A stretch of 64,000 nt of DNA, from positions 2,976,001 to 3,040,000 of the forward strand of contig NZ_JAACJE010000001.1 of NCBI RefSeq assembly GCF_010020825.1, written 5' to 3'. A program made the position numbers and the translations under genes. Under the pieces are notes generated by a model. The model was not told the DNA's origin and searched no databases. It saw only the letters and a program-made list of their open reading frames with translations. The DNA is from Acidovorax sp. 210-6. Lineage in GTDB: Bacteria; Pseudomonadota; Gammaproteobacteria; Burkholderiales; Burkholderiaceae_C. Within the stretch, counting starts at the first letter, position 1. Every line of letters begins with the position of its first letter. This document shows positions 44,275-53,521 of the stretch, in pieces.

Positions 44275-45031
44275 CCTTCTCTCGCGACACCCGACCGCCC
44301 CGGCCTTGGCGCTGGCGCTGGCGCTGGCGCTGGCGCTGCACGCGACGGCGGCAACGGCCGCCGGACCCGACATCACCGAGGCCGACCTCGAGCGCGTGCG
44401 CCGCGAGCAGCCCACCGTCACCGAGCAGGACATCGAGCAGGCGCGGCGCAGGCATCGCGCGCCGGGCGAGGCCGAGCTGAAAGCGGCACCCGTGCCGTCG
44501 GTGCCGGCCATCGAGGCCCTGCCCCAGCCGGCGATGCGCACGCCGATAGACCTCGAAGCGCTGGCGCGGGGCTACGCCTCGCAGGTCGACGCGATGCAGG
44601 CCGCCGAAGGGCTGGCGCGCGGGCCGGGCCTGTTCGTCTTCGTGAGCCTGTCGATGCCACGGCCCGCCCTGCAGCGCCTGATCGACCAGGCCGCGCGTGC
44701 CCGCGCCTCGGTCATCCTGCGCGGCCTCGTCAAGGGATCGCTGCGCGAGACCGTGGCGCAACTGCAGCCGCTCATCGGTACGCGCCAGGTGGCGGTGCAG
44801 ATCGACCCCCCGGCATTCGACCGTTTTTCCATCGTGCGCGTGCCCAGCTTCGTGCTCGTGCGCGACGGCACGCGGCCGGTGTCCTGCGCCAGCGGCACCT
44901 GCGCGCCACCCGAGGCCTTCCTGCGCACGGCGGGCGACGTGAGCCTAGACTACGCGCTGGAGCACATGGTGCGCACTGCCCCGGCGTTCCAGGGCGATGC
45001 CGCGGGTTTCCTGCAACGGCTGAAGGAGTAG
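44261..45031 (+). CDS. trbC: TrbC, type-F pilin assembly protein (GTG start)
   Basis: Periplasmic assembly protein (256 aa). The GTG has AGAGGA six bases before it; the frame overlaps traU by 14 bp. The Ala/Leu signal is a strict (LALA)n run (APALALALALALALHA). Core pieces: LFVFVSLSMPRPALQRLIDQ, VILRGLVKGSLRETVAQLQP, and IDPPAFDRFSIVRVPSFVL, as in TrbC. A Cys pair SCASGTC occurs near 215. Confidence 0.9.
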   Translation: MWATDLLSRHPTAPALALALALALALHATAATAAGPDITEADLERVRREQPTVTEQDIEQARRRHRAPGEAELKAAPVPSVPAIEALPQPAMRTPIDLEALARGYASQVDAMQAAEGLARGPGLFVFVSLSMPRPALQRLIDQAARARASVILRGLVKGSLRETVAQLQPLIGTRQVAVQIDPPAFDRFSIVRVPSFVLVRDGTRPVSCASGTCAPPEAFLRTAGDVSLDYALEHMVRTAPAFQGDAAGFLQRLKE

Positions 45032-45040
45032 GAGCCCGCC

Positions 45041-47458
45041 ATGCGCCCCGCCCTCGTCCTCCTCCTGCGCCGTGCCGTGGTCTGGCTCACGCTGGCCTGC
45101 TTCGTCACGACGCAGACGGTCGCGCAAACCGGTCCGCATGCCGAGGGCACAGCCGCGGGCCAGGCCGCCAACCCGGTGATCCGCGGCACGATCAACGCCC
45201 CCGACGCATCGGCGGTGGTGCCGGGCTACACCACGACGCCGCCCGAGCGCGGCTACTACGGCCAGCCCAACCTCTCGGGCCAGACCAGCGCCCGGCTCGC
45301 GGCCTGCGCGATCACCCCGAACGATCCTGTGTGCCAGGCGCTGCTGGGCGCGCGGGCCTCGGCCAACACACCGCGCGAGCCCGTCTCGCCCTACGACCCG
45401 GCTGTCCTCGACGCGCGCCGCGTGGCGGCCAACCCCTCGACGGCCCTGGAGGACATCGCGAGCTACTACAGTGGTTGCCAAGTGGACACCGTGGCCACGC
45501 CCGCGACGGAGACCCGCGTGTGCCGGCAGTACAGCGGCGCGACCACCCAGTCGTGCGCCCGCACGCTGTCTGTGTCGATCTCGCGCACCAGCAGTTGTCC
45601 GCCGGGCGAGTGGTTCGCCCAGGCTGCCTCCGGCAGCGTCGCACTGGCCGTGCAGTGCAAGCCGGACCAGCCGGCCTCGGGGCAGCGCTTCCGGGTGACC
45701 AGTGCCGGTGTGCCGGTGGCCTTCTTCGACGTCGATGTGGGCTCGGGACTGGTGTTCCCTCAGATGGTGGCCCCCCTGCCCAACCCCGCGTGGCCGCCGG
45801 GCGGTCAGAACGGGGTCTGGGTCGTCAACAACCGCTGTGAAGGCGATGCCTGCCGACTGACCGGCTTCATCGCGCAGGAGTACCGCCAGGTATGCACGGG
45901 CGGCGGCGGCGATGCGGGCGACATGAGCTGCACCAACGAACGCCCGTTCCTGGAGGTGTATGGCACCTGCCCAGCGAGCACACAGAGCGGCGATCGGATC
46001 GCCCACACGACCGGCTCGGGCGGTGATGCCGGGGACATCCAGACCACCTACCTCGACGAGGGCCGCTGCTATGCCCCCAGCACCGATCCGAACGACGCGC
46101 CGGGCCAGGACGTCACGGACACCTACTCAGCCTCTTACTGGCGGTTTAGCAGCAACCGCCCCATCGTGGGCTTCCGGCTGAACACGTTGTACGGCCCGAT
46201 CCCGCAGATGACGCTGAGCTTCGAGCGGCCCCGCACCACGGTGACCGAGTCGGACCAATGGGATGACCAGTGCCCCGCACTCGACAGCGACGGCCGCTGC
46301 GCCGTCACCAGCGCGGCGCGCTGCGTCGACGGGCCGGCCACCAAGGTGATCGACGGGGCTTCGGTCACGCGCGCGTGCTGGCGCTACGAGACCTCGCTCT
46401 CCTGCCAGAACGGGACGCCCACCGACGAGTGCGCGCCACTGGCCGCGGCAGGCTGCACGCCATCGGGAACCGTCTGCCGCCAGATGAACCCGGCCACGGG
46501 CACCTGCGAAATCGCGGAGAACACCTACAGCTGCCCGGTGGCCCCGGGCTCGGCGGTGACGGCGCGCAACTGCCCGACCGACGTCTTCTGCATCGCGGGC
46601 AGCTGCTTCAACACCACGTACACCAACGACGCCGACTTCGCGAGGGCCATGTCCTTCCTGGAAGCGGGACGCGAGGCGGGGGTCTACCTCGATACGGACA
46701 ACCTCCAGGTGTTCCGGGGCGAAGCCAACCGCTGTCGCGACCGCCTGCTCAACAACTGCTGCATGTCGGACGCCTCGGGCCGGGGCATGAGCAACCAGAG
46801 CCTGTTCGGGGTGGGTTCGCGACTGGTTTTCGATGTGTTGATGAATTCCGGCAACCGCGACTTCCTCTACCACGGAATGCAGGCGCTGCTGATGAGCGGC
46901 GGATTCTCAGGCAGCTTTACCACCTATGGCGTCACGGTGGCTATCAATGGCACGGCCCTGCCTGCCGGCTCGTCGGTGCTCTATGCCGGAGAGAGCGTGG
47001 TGGTGGCCTTCGACCCATGGAGCCTGGTCATCGCGATCGTCATCTACGTGGTGATGTCTGCGATCTCCTGCGACGAAGAGGAAGGCAAGCTGGCGATGAA
47101 GGAAGGCGCACGGCTGTGCCATACGGTCGGCACCTACTGCTCATCCTGCATCCGCATCCTAGGCAAATGCGTCTCCTGCATCACGCACACCACGACCAAG
47201 TGCTGCTTCAACTCGGTCCTGGCCAGGATCATCAATGAGCAGGGTCGGCTGCAGGTCGCGAAGTGGTGGGGCACGGCCGAAGCGCCGGACTGTTCGGGCT
47301 TCACGATCGCGCAGCTGCAGAGCCTGAACTTCGCGCAGATGGATCTCACCGAGTTCTACGCGTCGATCGTGCCAAACCTGCCTAGCGCAGGAGCGATGCA
47401 AGGCGGCGCCGTCGGTCGCGCGAGCAACTGCTACTACGGCGAAGGAAGATGCCAATGA
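45041..47458 (+). CDS. traN: TraN, mating-pair stabilisation adhesin
   Basis: Large Cys-rich outer-membrane protein (805 aa) that holds donor and recipient together. Signal LTLACFVTTQTVAQ, then many cysteines in segments such as CRQYSGATTQSCARTLSVSI, VWVVNNRCEGDACRLTGFIA and the C-terminal YCSSCIRILGKCVSCITHTT and TKCCFNSVLARIINEQGRL. The latter is the strongest TraN signature. AAGGAGTAGGAG precedes the ATG. Confidence 0.92.
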   Translation: MRPALVLLLRRAVVWLTLACFVTTQTVAQTGPHAEGTAAGQAANPVIRGTINAPDASAVVPGYTTTPPERGYYGQPNLSGQTSARLAACAITPNDPVCQALLGARASANTPREPVSPYDPAVLDARRVAANPSTALEDIASYYSGCQVDTVATPATETRVCRQYSGATTQSCARTLSVSISRTSSCPPGEWFAQAASGSVALAVQCKPDQPASGQRFRVTSAGVPVAFFDVDVGSGLVFPQMVAPLPNPAWPPGGQNGVWVVNNRCEGDACRLTGFIAQEYRQVCTGGGGDAGDMSCTNERPFLEVYGTCPASTQSGDRIAHTTGSGGDAGDIQTTYLDEGRCYAPSTDPNDAPGQDVTDTYSASYWRFSSNRPIVGFRLNTLYGPIPQMTLSFERPRTTVTESDQWDDQCPALDSDGRCAVTSAARCVDGPATKVIDGASVTRACWRYETSLSCQNGTPTDECAPLAAAGCTPSGTVCRQMNPATGTCEIAENTYSCPVAPGSAVTARNCPTDVFCIAGSCFNTTYTNDADFARAMSFLEAGREAGVYLDTDNLQVFRGEANRCRDRLLNNCCMSDASGRGMSNQSLFGVGSRLVFDVLMNSGNRDFLYHGMQALLMSGGFSGSFTTYGVTVAINGTALPAGSSVLYAGESVVVAFDPWSLVIAIVIYVVMSAISCDEEEGKLAMKEGARLCHTVGTYCSSCIRILGKCVSCITHTTTKCCFNSVLARIINEQGRLQVAKWWGTAEAPDCSGFTIAQLQSLNFAQMDLTEFYASIVPNLPSAGAMQGGAVGRASNCYYGEGRCQ

Positions 47459-47850
47459 AGAATACCGCCACCCGCGCCAGATCCCGCTTCGCAGGTATCG
47501 TCCTGGTCCTCCTTCTCGCCACACGAGCGCATGCCGAGCCGATCCGCACGCCCGTGACCGATGCACGGCCCGTCCTGCTGGCGGCCTTGCAGTCCACGGA
47601 CGGGACAGCCCACGGCGTACTCATCGGCAAAGTGGCGGATGCGATCACCCGGCATTTCCAGGCCACCTCACCGATCTACATCGATGTGTCCACCGCGAAG
47701 CGCTACCGGGAGACGGGCTGCAGCCGGCTCAAGGTGCTCTTCTGGCAGGAGGACGTAAAGCTGCCCGACGTTGCGGTGCCGCGCAAGCAGACCATCGAAT
47801 TCGGTATCAACTACTGCCTCGACGGCCTGCCGCCGAAGTCGCTGCTGTGA
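47455..47850 (+). CDS. Small exported protein in the tra operon, unknown
   Basis: Protein of 131 aa overlapping traN by 4 bp, with a signal peptide (FAGIVLVLLLATRAHA). The mature part has a conserved-looking SPIYIDVSTAKRYRETGCSR and IEFGINYCLDGLPP. Such small exported proteins are frequent between traN and traF in this element type. Function unknown. Confidence 0.72.
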   Translation: MKNTATRARSRFAGIVLVLLLATRAHAEPIRTPVTDARPVLLAALQSTDGTAHGVLIGKVADAITRHFQATSPIYIDVSTAKRYRETGCSRLKVLFWQEDVKLPDVAVPRKQTIEFGINYCLDGLPPKSLL

Positions 47851-47857
47851 GGACGCC

Positions 47858-48736
47858 ATGATGAGCTGCCCCACTTACGCGCACCTGCGGTTGTTGCCGA
47901 TCCTGGCACTGGCAATGGCGCTGGTCACGGCCGCGGCCCAGGAAGCCGCCCCTGCCGCTGGGCAGGTCGAGCCCCGCCCCTACTGGTCCGACCGCTGGCG
48001 CGGCTGGCACTTCTACGAAGCCCCTCCGCTGGAGGAGCCCGCGCCGCCACGCGCGCAGGCCGTCCCGGCAAGGCCAACCAAACCGGCAGATCCGCCCCGC
48101 CCGCCCGAGCTGGTGGAATTCGAGCGGCTGCAAAAGTCCCTCGAAGACCTGCGCAACATCGCGATCATGCGACCGACCGAGTCCAACGTGCGGCGCTACA
48201 TGGAGCTGGAGATGCAGGTGGTGAACCGCGCCTCCTACTTCGCCGACGTGGCGCAGCGCGTGGCCTGGGCCACGCCCGAGCTCGATCCGACATTGCAGGG
48301 TCGGCCCGTCAACGCCCAAGCGCTGGAGGTCTTCGAGCGCCAGCAGCGGACCGACCGCTCCGCCTCGGTCGCCGCGCTGGGCCGCGACCACGTGCTCATC
48401 TTCTTCTACCGCAGCGACTGCCCCTACTGCCACGCCTTCGCGCCCACCCTGCAGGCATTCGAGGCGCGCCACGGCATCCAGGTCATACCCGTGAGCGTGG
48501 ACGGCGGCCCGATGCCGGGCTTCCCGCGCGCCCGCCCCAACAACGGCATCGCCACGGCTCTGCAGGTGACCCAGGTGCCGGCCGTGTTCCTGGCCCAGCC
48601 TGCCACCGGAAAGATCACCCCGATCGGATCCGGCGTGCTCTCCGAGTCGCAGTTGCTCGAGCGCATCGCCATCGTCTCCTCGCCCACCGGCGAGGCCATG
48701 CTGCCCGGCGCGACCCAGCACCTGGCCCTGCCCTAG
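47858..48736 (+). CDS. traF: TraF, F-type thioredoxin-like assembly protein
   Basis: Periplasmic protein (292 aa) with signal LPILALAMALVTAAA. F-type TraF pieces: YWSDRWRGWHFYEAPPLEEP, FERLQKSLEDLRNIAIMRPT, and a thioredoxin fold with intact CxxC in FYRSDCPYCHAFAPTLQAF near residue 188, VTQVPAVFLAQPATG later. F plasmid TraF lacks this CxxC, so here it may be redox-active together with DsbC. GAGGA before the double ATG. Confidence 0.92.
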   Translation: MMSCPTYAHLRLLPILALAMALVTAAAQEAAPAAGQVEPRPYWSDRWRGWHFYEAPPLEEPAPPRAQAVPARPTKPADPPRPPELVEFERLQKSLEDLRNIAIMRPTESNVRRYMELEMQVVNRASYFADVAQRVAWATPELDPTLQGRPVNAQALEVFERQQRTDRSASVAALGRDHVLIFFYRSDCPYCHAFAPTLQAFEARHGIQVIPVSVDGGPMPGFPRARPNNGIATALQVTQVPAVFLAQPATGKITPIGSGVLSESQLLERIAIVSSPTGEAMLPGATQHLALP

Positions 48737-48745
48737 GAGGTTTCC

Positions 48746-50194
48746 ATGTCCCGTCCCTCCCGCCCTGTCCGTGCTCGCAAGGCCGTCGCGCTGGCCGCGG
48801 CCCTGGTCGTGCTATCCGCCACGCTGCCCGCCCGCGCCGACCTCAACAGCGAGGTCAATGACATGTTCAACAACCTGGGCGCCATCGGCAACTACACCGC
48901 ACCGGGAGCATTTCGCGGGCAGACCTACAACACCTACACCGGCGGCTCGCTCATGATGCGATCGCCCAACAAGGTCTATCAGCTCGCGGCGATCCAGTTT
49001 CCGAGCGTGAAGGCGGGCTGCGGCGGGATCGACGTGTTCGGCGGCTCGTTCTCGCACATCTCCGCACAGGAGTTCAAAAACCTCTTGCGCAACATCACGG
49101 CCGCGCTGCCCGGCATTGCGTTCCAGCTCGCGCTTGAGGCCGTGTCCCCACTCCTCGGGGGCCTGACCAAGTGGGCGAAGGGGCTGGAGACCTGGATCAA
49201 CAATGCCCGCATCAATTCTTGCGAGACCGCGAAGGCGATCGTCAGCAGCGCTGCCGAGGCTGTGGGCTACAGCTCGCAGGAAACCTGCTCGGACCTGGCG
49301 ATGGAGATGGGCCTGGAGAGCGACCGGGACGCTGCCCGCCGCCGCTGCTCGACCGACCGGCCCAGCATCCTGTCTTCCGCCCGCTCCTCGGGCGATGCCA
49401 ATGTGCGCAACAAGGCGCCTTTCGTGGGCAACCTGACCTGGAAGGCGCTGCAGTACACCGGCTCCTCCCTCGACGACGCGGGGCGTGAATTGATCATGAG
49501 CATGGTCGGCACCGTCATCTATTACCCCGAGGAATCGGGACGCGACCCGGAGCCGATCGCCCCGACCCTGACGTCGATCAGCCAGTTGCTCTACGGCCAG
49601 GCCGCCGGATCGGGCAACAACGTCATCCAGCACCTGCTGCGCTGCAATGACTATTCGGCCTGCGACGTCGTCTCGACCAACACCGCCTACGACCACGTGC
49701 CCTTCACGGCGCGCGTGGAGACCATGATGCGCTCGATCGCCGACCGCATCGCCACCCGCACGGCCATCCCCAACAACTCCGCCGAGGTCGGTTTCGTCAA
49801 CCAGACCACCGAGCCGGTCTACAAGATGCTCTCGGTGGGCACCAGCATCCCGGGCTCGGGCCTGGCCGATAGTCTGATCGGCCAGTACCGCGACGTGATC
49901 GCGGCGGACTATGCCTATGTCTTTCTCGAAAGGAACCTGCGCCTGGGCATGGCGGCCCTGGCGAAGGACTACACGCTGCAGCAGACGCAGCGCGACCAAG
50001 CCAACCAGATCCGCCAGCGGGCCCAGGCCATCCTGCTGCTGATCTCCCAGGAAAAAAACCTCTTGTACGCGAAGGTCGGCTCCTACCGCGCTGTCGCCAG
50101 CCATCTGGAGCAGTTGGAGCGCCAATTGCGCTCGAGCATGCCCCAGCATGTGATGGACATGCTGGGCCAGCAGGCGGCCCACCTGTCGCGTTGA
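48746..50194 (+). CDS. traH: TraH, pilus assembly protein
   Basis: F-type outer-membrane-associated protein (482 aa). Signal (KAVALAAALVVLSATLPARA), then GAFRGQTYNTYTGGSLMMRS, YQLAAIQFPSVKAGCGGIDV, FGGSFSHISAQEFKNLLRNI and a coiled C-terminus (LEQLERQLRSSMPQHVMDML). AGGAGG precedes the ATG. Typical neighbour of traG. Confidence 0.95.
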   Translation: MSRPSRPVRARKAVALAAALVVLSATLPARADLNSEVNDMFNNLGAIGNYTAPGAFRGQTYNTYTGGSLMMRSPNKVYQLAAIQFPSVKAGCGGIDVFGGSFSHISAQEFKNLLRNITAALPGIAFQLALEAVSPLLGGLTKWAKGLETWINNARINSCETAKAIVSSAAEAVGYSSQETCSDLAMEMGLESDRDAARRRCSTDRPSILSSARSSGDANVRNKAPFVGNLTWKALQYTGSSLDDAGRELIMSMVGTVIYYPEESGRDPEPIAPTLTSISQLLYGQAAGSGNNVIQHLLRCNDYSACDVVSTNTAYDHVPFTARVETMMRSIADRIATRTAIPNNSAEVGFVNQTTEPVYKMLSVGTSIPGSGLADSLIGQYRDVIAADYAYVFLERNLRLGMAALAKDYTLQQTQRDQANQIRQRAQAILLLISQEKNLLYAKVGSYRAVASHLEQLERQLRSSMPQHVMDMLGQQAAHLSR

Positions 50195-50215
50195 CGCCGA
50201 TGGTAGGGCACGGCC

Positions 50216-52990
50216 ATGTGGGAGATCTACGCCTACCAGAACGCGGACAGCCTGTTCGGGGTATTCAACGCGTCCGCCGCGATTCACGCCTCCGGCGACT
50301 ACGCCTCAGCCGTCGCGGCGGTGGCCTTCTGCGGCTTCGTCGCCGCGCTCATCGCCTACGCGTTTGCCCCTGAAAAGCTCCAAGGCTGGAAGTGGCTCGC
50401 CTCCGTGGTGCTGGTCTTCGGCATCCTGATCGTGCCCAAGGTCACCGTGGGCATCGTCGACAAGACCGGCGGCTCGCCGGTCAAGGTCGTGGACAACGTG
50501 CCCTTCGGGGTGGCGCTGCTGGGCAGCCTGACCAGCACCATCGGACACACCCTCACCGGGCTATTCGAGACCGCCTTCCAGGTGATCCCTGGAGCGGGGG
50601 CCTTGCCGTCGGAGCTCTCATACCAGCAGAACGGTTTGATGTTCGGCAACCGCCTCGTCAGGGAGACCGGCAACGTGGTGTTCCAGGATCCCGCCTTCCG
50701 CACGGACCTCGTGAACTTCATTCACAACTGCGCGATGTACGACCTGATCGACGGCTCGCTCGATCCGGCCACCTTCTCCGCCTCCGACGATGTCTGGCCG
50801 CTGATGGCCTCACCCAACCCTGCGCGGTTCAGCACGCTCACGGGCGCAGACGGAGCCGTGGGCGTGGACACCTGCCCGAACGTGTACCAGAGCCTCAATG
50901 GCCGGCTGCCGGCACAGTTGCAGCGCATCCAGGGGCGCCTGGCCTTCCAGCTCAACCCGACGCTGCCCGGCACCGCGGCGGCGGCCGCGATCGCAGGCCA
51001 GATCCAGCAGGCCTACCTCAAGAACAGCATCGCCAACGCATCGGCCACCGCCGCGGACATCATCCGGCAAAACGCCATGCTCAACGCGCTGGAGGACACC
51101 GGCAAGATCGTCGGGCAGAAGGTCAACGACCCGGCCTCCATGGTGCTGGCCGTGGGGCGGGCCCAGGCCGTAGCCCAGATGAACGCTTCATGGCTGAACT
51201 ACGGCAAGGTGGCCGAGCAGGCGCTGCCCGTCTTCCGCAACGTGATCGAAGCGGTGACCTACGCAATGTTCCCGCTGTTCGTGCTCCTGCTGCTGCTCAC
51301 CAGCGGCCGCGAGACGATGATGGCGTTCAAGGGATATGCGTCGATCCTGATCTGGATCCAGCTCTGGCCGCCGCTGTATGCCATCCTCAACTACATGGCC
51401 TCGATCTACGCGGCCTACGACCTGGCAGCCGCGGCGGACCTGGGTACCGGCGCGAAAGCGCTGGCGCTGCAGACGGCCTCGGTGATTTACTCACGTGCGC
51501 TGTCGGGAGAGGCCATCGTCGGGTACCTGGCGATCAGCATCCCGTTCGTGGCCTGGGCCGCCTTGAAGAGGATGGAGAACTTCGGCACGGCGCTGGTGGG
51601 CGGGCTGTCGGGGCTGCAGGCCACGCTGTCGGGTTCGACCTCGGCAGCTACGGTGGGCAACACGTCGCTCGGCAACGTCTCCATGGACCAGATGCAGCTC
51701 GCGCCCAACCGCACCTCGGCCTTCATGGGCAGTTGGCAACACGACCTGAGCGGCAACACCTTCTCGTCGAACGCTCTCACGGGCAAAACGGCAGTTAGCC
51801 TGCTGCGCAACCAGGGCTACGCCTCGCGGGTCGTGTCGATGCGGGTGTCCGAACAGGACGTGCAGGACGCCAGCCGGCAGGTGGATGCCGCTCGCAGCGA
51901 GGCTGTGGCAGCCAGCAGCGAGCGCTCGTCCGTGCTGGCGGAGGCATTCACGAAAGGCGTGGCCAAACTGCGGTCGTCGCGCAATAGCAGCGGCTCCACG
52001 ACGAGCAGCTTCGAGCAGTTCGGCGAGACGCTCAACCGGCTCGACCAGATCAGCAAGAGCGTGGCGGATACCACCGGCCTCACGCAATCGCAGGTTGCGC
52101 GGATTGCTCTTGGCGCATCGGGCCGCCTGGGCGTCAACACCCCCATTGCCAGCCTCAACGGCACAGCCTCAGCCGACAAGAACTACGTCTCGGGTCTATC
52201 AGCAGCCGAACAAAAAGTCCTCTCGTCAATGAACAGCGAGCAACTCGCCGAGTTCAAGCAGTTCGGCGACCGAGCCTCCCAGGACAGGAGCTTCATGAAC
52301 GTCATCGCCAGCGATGCACGCGAAGCGCATGATCTTTCCGCCCGCCTTTCCTCGACCGCAGCACGGTCGGAGCGTGCAGACGCCAGCTTCGCGGAGCGAA
52401 GCGCTTTCGCGGAGCGCGTTTCGACCGCCTACGAGCGGGGCGAGACTATCGCCATCGACATCGCCCAGGATCCGCACAACCTCGCTATGTTCACCCGCTA
52501 CGCCGAGCAGTACGGCGGCAACAGCGCCTCGGCGCGCGTGCTTATGGAAGCGGAACTGGCCCGGCAGTCCCTGCGCCCCCATAGCGTGTTCTCGGACGGC
52601 ACTGCGGTGCCCACGGCCTTTGGGGACCTCCAGGCCCAGCACTTGCGGAACTCCGGCGATCCGGCATTGGCACCCGACCTCGCAGGGCGCCACCAATCGA
52701 ATCAGGGTGACGTGCGCCGGTTCGGTGGCGGTGCCACGCCACCCGCGCCGACGGCGGGTTCGCCTTCATCGATGCGCAGCACGGTTCGGGAGGAAGGCGA
52801 ACGTATCCGGGCAACCACTTCGGCCGATCAGGGAGCATTCGACCGCAAGGCACAGATCACGAGGACGCCCGACGGCACCCTGGCGTCCGAGCGCTCCCTG
52901 ATGATGCAAACGGGTAAGCAGGTCAAGGAGGATGCCGCGCCGCTGATCGACGACGCGAAGGAAGCTGTCAAGAATGCCCTCAGAAAGTAG
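50216..52990 (+). CDS. traG: TraG, mating-pair stabilisation / entry-exclusion protein
   Basis: Large inner-membrane protein (924 aa). N-terminal membrane segments (AAVAFCGFVAALIAYAF, LASVVLVFGILIVPKVTVGI, AMFPLFVLLLLLTSGRETMM) and the region AKALALQTASVIYSRALSGE identify TraG; a long periplasmic, Ser/Ala-rich and low-complexity C-terminal tail follows (SRQVDAARSEAVAASSERSS...). Last gene of the transfer operon. A near-identical short copy of its 51.4-51.6 kb part occurs at 54.8-55.0 kb. Confidence 0.93.
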   Translation: MWEIYAYQNADSLFGVFNASAAIHASGDYASAVAAVAFCGFVAALIAYAFAPEKLQGWKWLASVVLVFGILIVPKVTVGIVDKTGGSPVKVVDNVPFGVALLGSLTSTIGHTLTGLFETAFQVIPGAGALPSELSYQQNGLMFGNRLVRETGNVVFQDPAFRTDLVNFIHNCAMYDLIDGSLDPATFSASDDVWPLMASPNPARFSTLTGADGAVGVDTCPNVYQSLNGRLPAQLQRIQGRLAFQLNPTLPGTAAAAAIAGQIQQAYLKNSIANASATAADIIRQNAMLNALEDTGKIVGQKVNDPASMVLAVGRAQAVAQMNASWLNYGKVAEQALPVFRNVIEAVTYAMFPLFVLLLLLTSGRETMMAFKGYASILIWIQLWPPLYAILNYMASIYAAYDLAAAADLGTGAKALALQTASVIYSRALSGEAIVGYLAISIPFVAWAALKRMENFGTALVGGLSGLQATLSGSTSAATVGNTSLGNVSMDQMQLAPNRTSAFMGSWQHDLSGNTFSSNALTGKTAVSLLRNQGYASRVVSMRVSEQDVQDASRQVDAARSEAVAASSERSSVLAEAFTKGVAKLRSSRNSSGSTTSSFEQFGETLNRLDQISKSVADTTGLTQSQVARIALGASGRLGVNTPIASLNGTASADKNYVSGLSAAEQKVLSSMNSEQLAEFKQFGDRASQDRSFMNVIASDAREAHDLSARLSSTAARSERADASFAERSAFAERVSTAYERGETIAIDIAQDPHNLAMFTRYAEQYGGNSASARVLMEAELARQSLRPHSVFSDGTAVPTAFGDLQAQHLRNSGDPALAPDLAGRHQSNQGDVRRFGGGATPPAPTAGSPSSMRSTVREEGERIRATTSADQGAFDRKAQITRTPDGTLASERSLMMQTGKQVKEDAAPLIDDAKEAVKNALRK

Positions 52991-52994
52991 TTGG

Positions 52995-53327
52995 TCAGAG
53001 GTTCTTGTCCGCGTCGAGCATGTGGTTCCCATACTCGGGCCGAGGCGGCTTCATGAATTGTGGATGGCCTTCATCGCGCCAGTAGTTGGCTGCGAGATCT
53101 CGACCTGACATGCCCACGCCCGGAATCGACTCAATTTCCTCCTCGGTGTCGAGCAAGTGACGAGGCTGCTGCTTGCCAATCCGCGACAGACCGCCACCGA
53201 TCGCCCCACCGAACAGTGCGCCCACGGCCATCATGACGATGCGCAGGCCCCAGTCGTCGTTGCGTGCAGGCAAGTACCCGGCACCGACGCCCAGCAGCAG
53301 GAAGAAGACAAAGATGGCTTTTCGCAT
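52995..53327 (-). CDS. Small membrane protein of unknown function
   Basis: Protein of 110 aa read towards traG. Two hydrophobic segments (AIFVFFLLLGVGAGYLPA and IVMMAVGALFGGAIGGGLS) are followed by a soluble tail (RDLAANYWRDEGHPQFMKPP). GGAGG precedes the ATG. Possibly linked to exclusion or surface functions at this end of tra operons, but I see no evidence for it. Confidence 0.72.
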   Translation of the reverse strand: MRKAIFVFFLLLGVGAGYLPARNDDWGLRIVMMAVGALFGGAIGGGLSRIGKQQPRHLLDTEEEIESIPGVGMSGRDLAANYWRDEGHPQFMKPPRPEYGNHMLDADKNL

Positions 53328-53521
53328 AGCGCCTCCACGACTACACCCTACCAGCGATACCTCCGCCGTCAAGTCCGTCTGAAGGCCGTCATCGTCGTCG
53401 ACATTCATTGCTGATGACACACGTTCTAGCATGCGCCCTCTGCGAGGATGCAATTGAGCCCAGAACCCTAGCGAGCAGTACGTCCTTCATGCGACGCAAA
53501 GGACTCCATGACTGCCCAACC

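Noticed and set aside
44281-44350. (GCTGGC)n run at the start of trbC as a phase-variable repeat
   Set aside because: The repeat is in multiples of 6 bases and codes for a signal peptide, so copy change would not break the frame.
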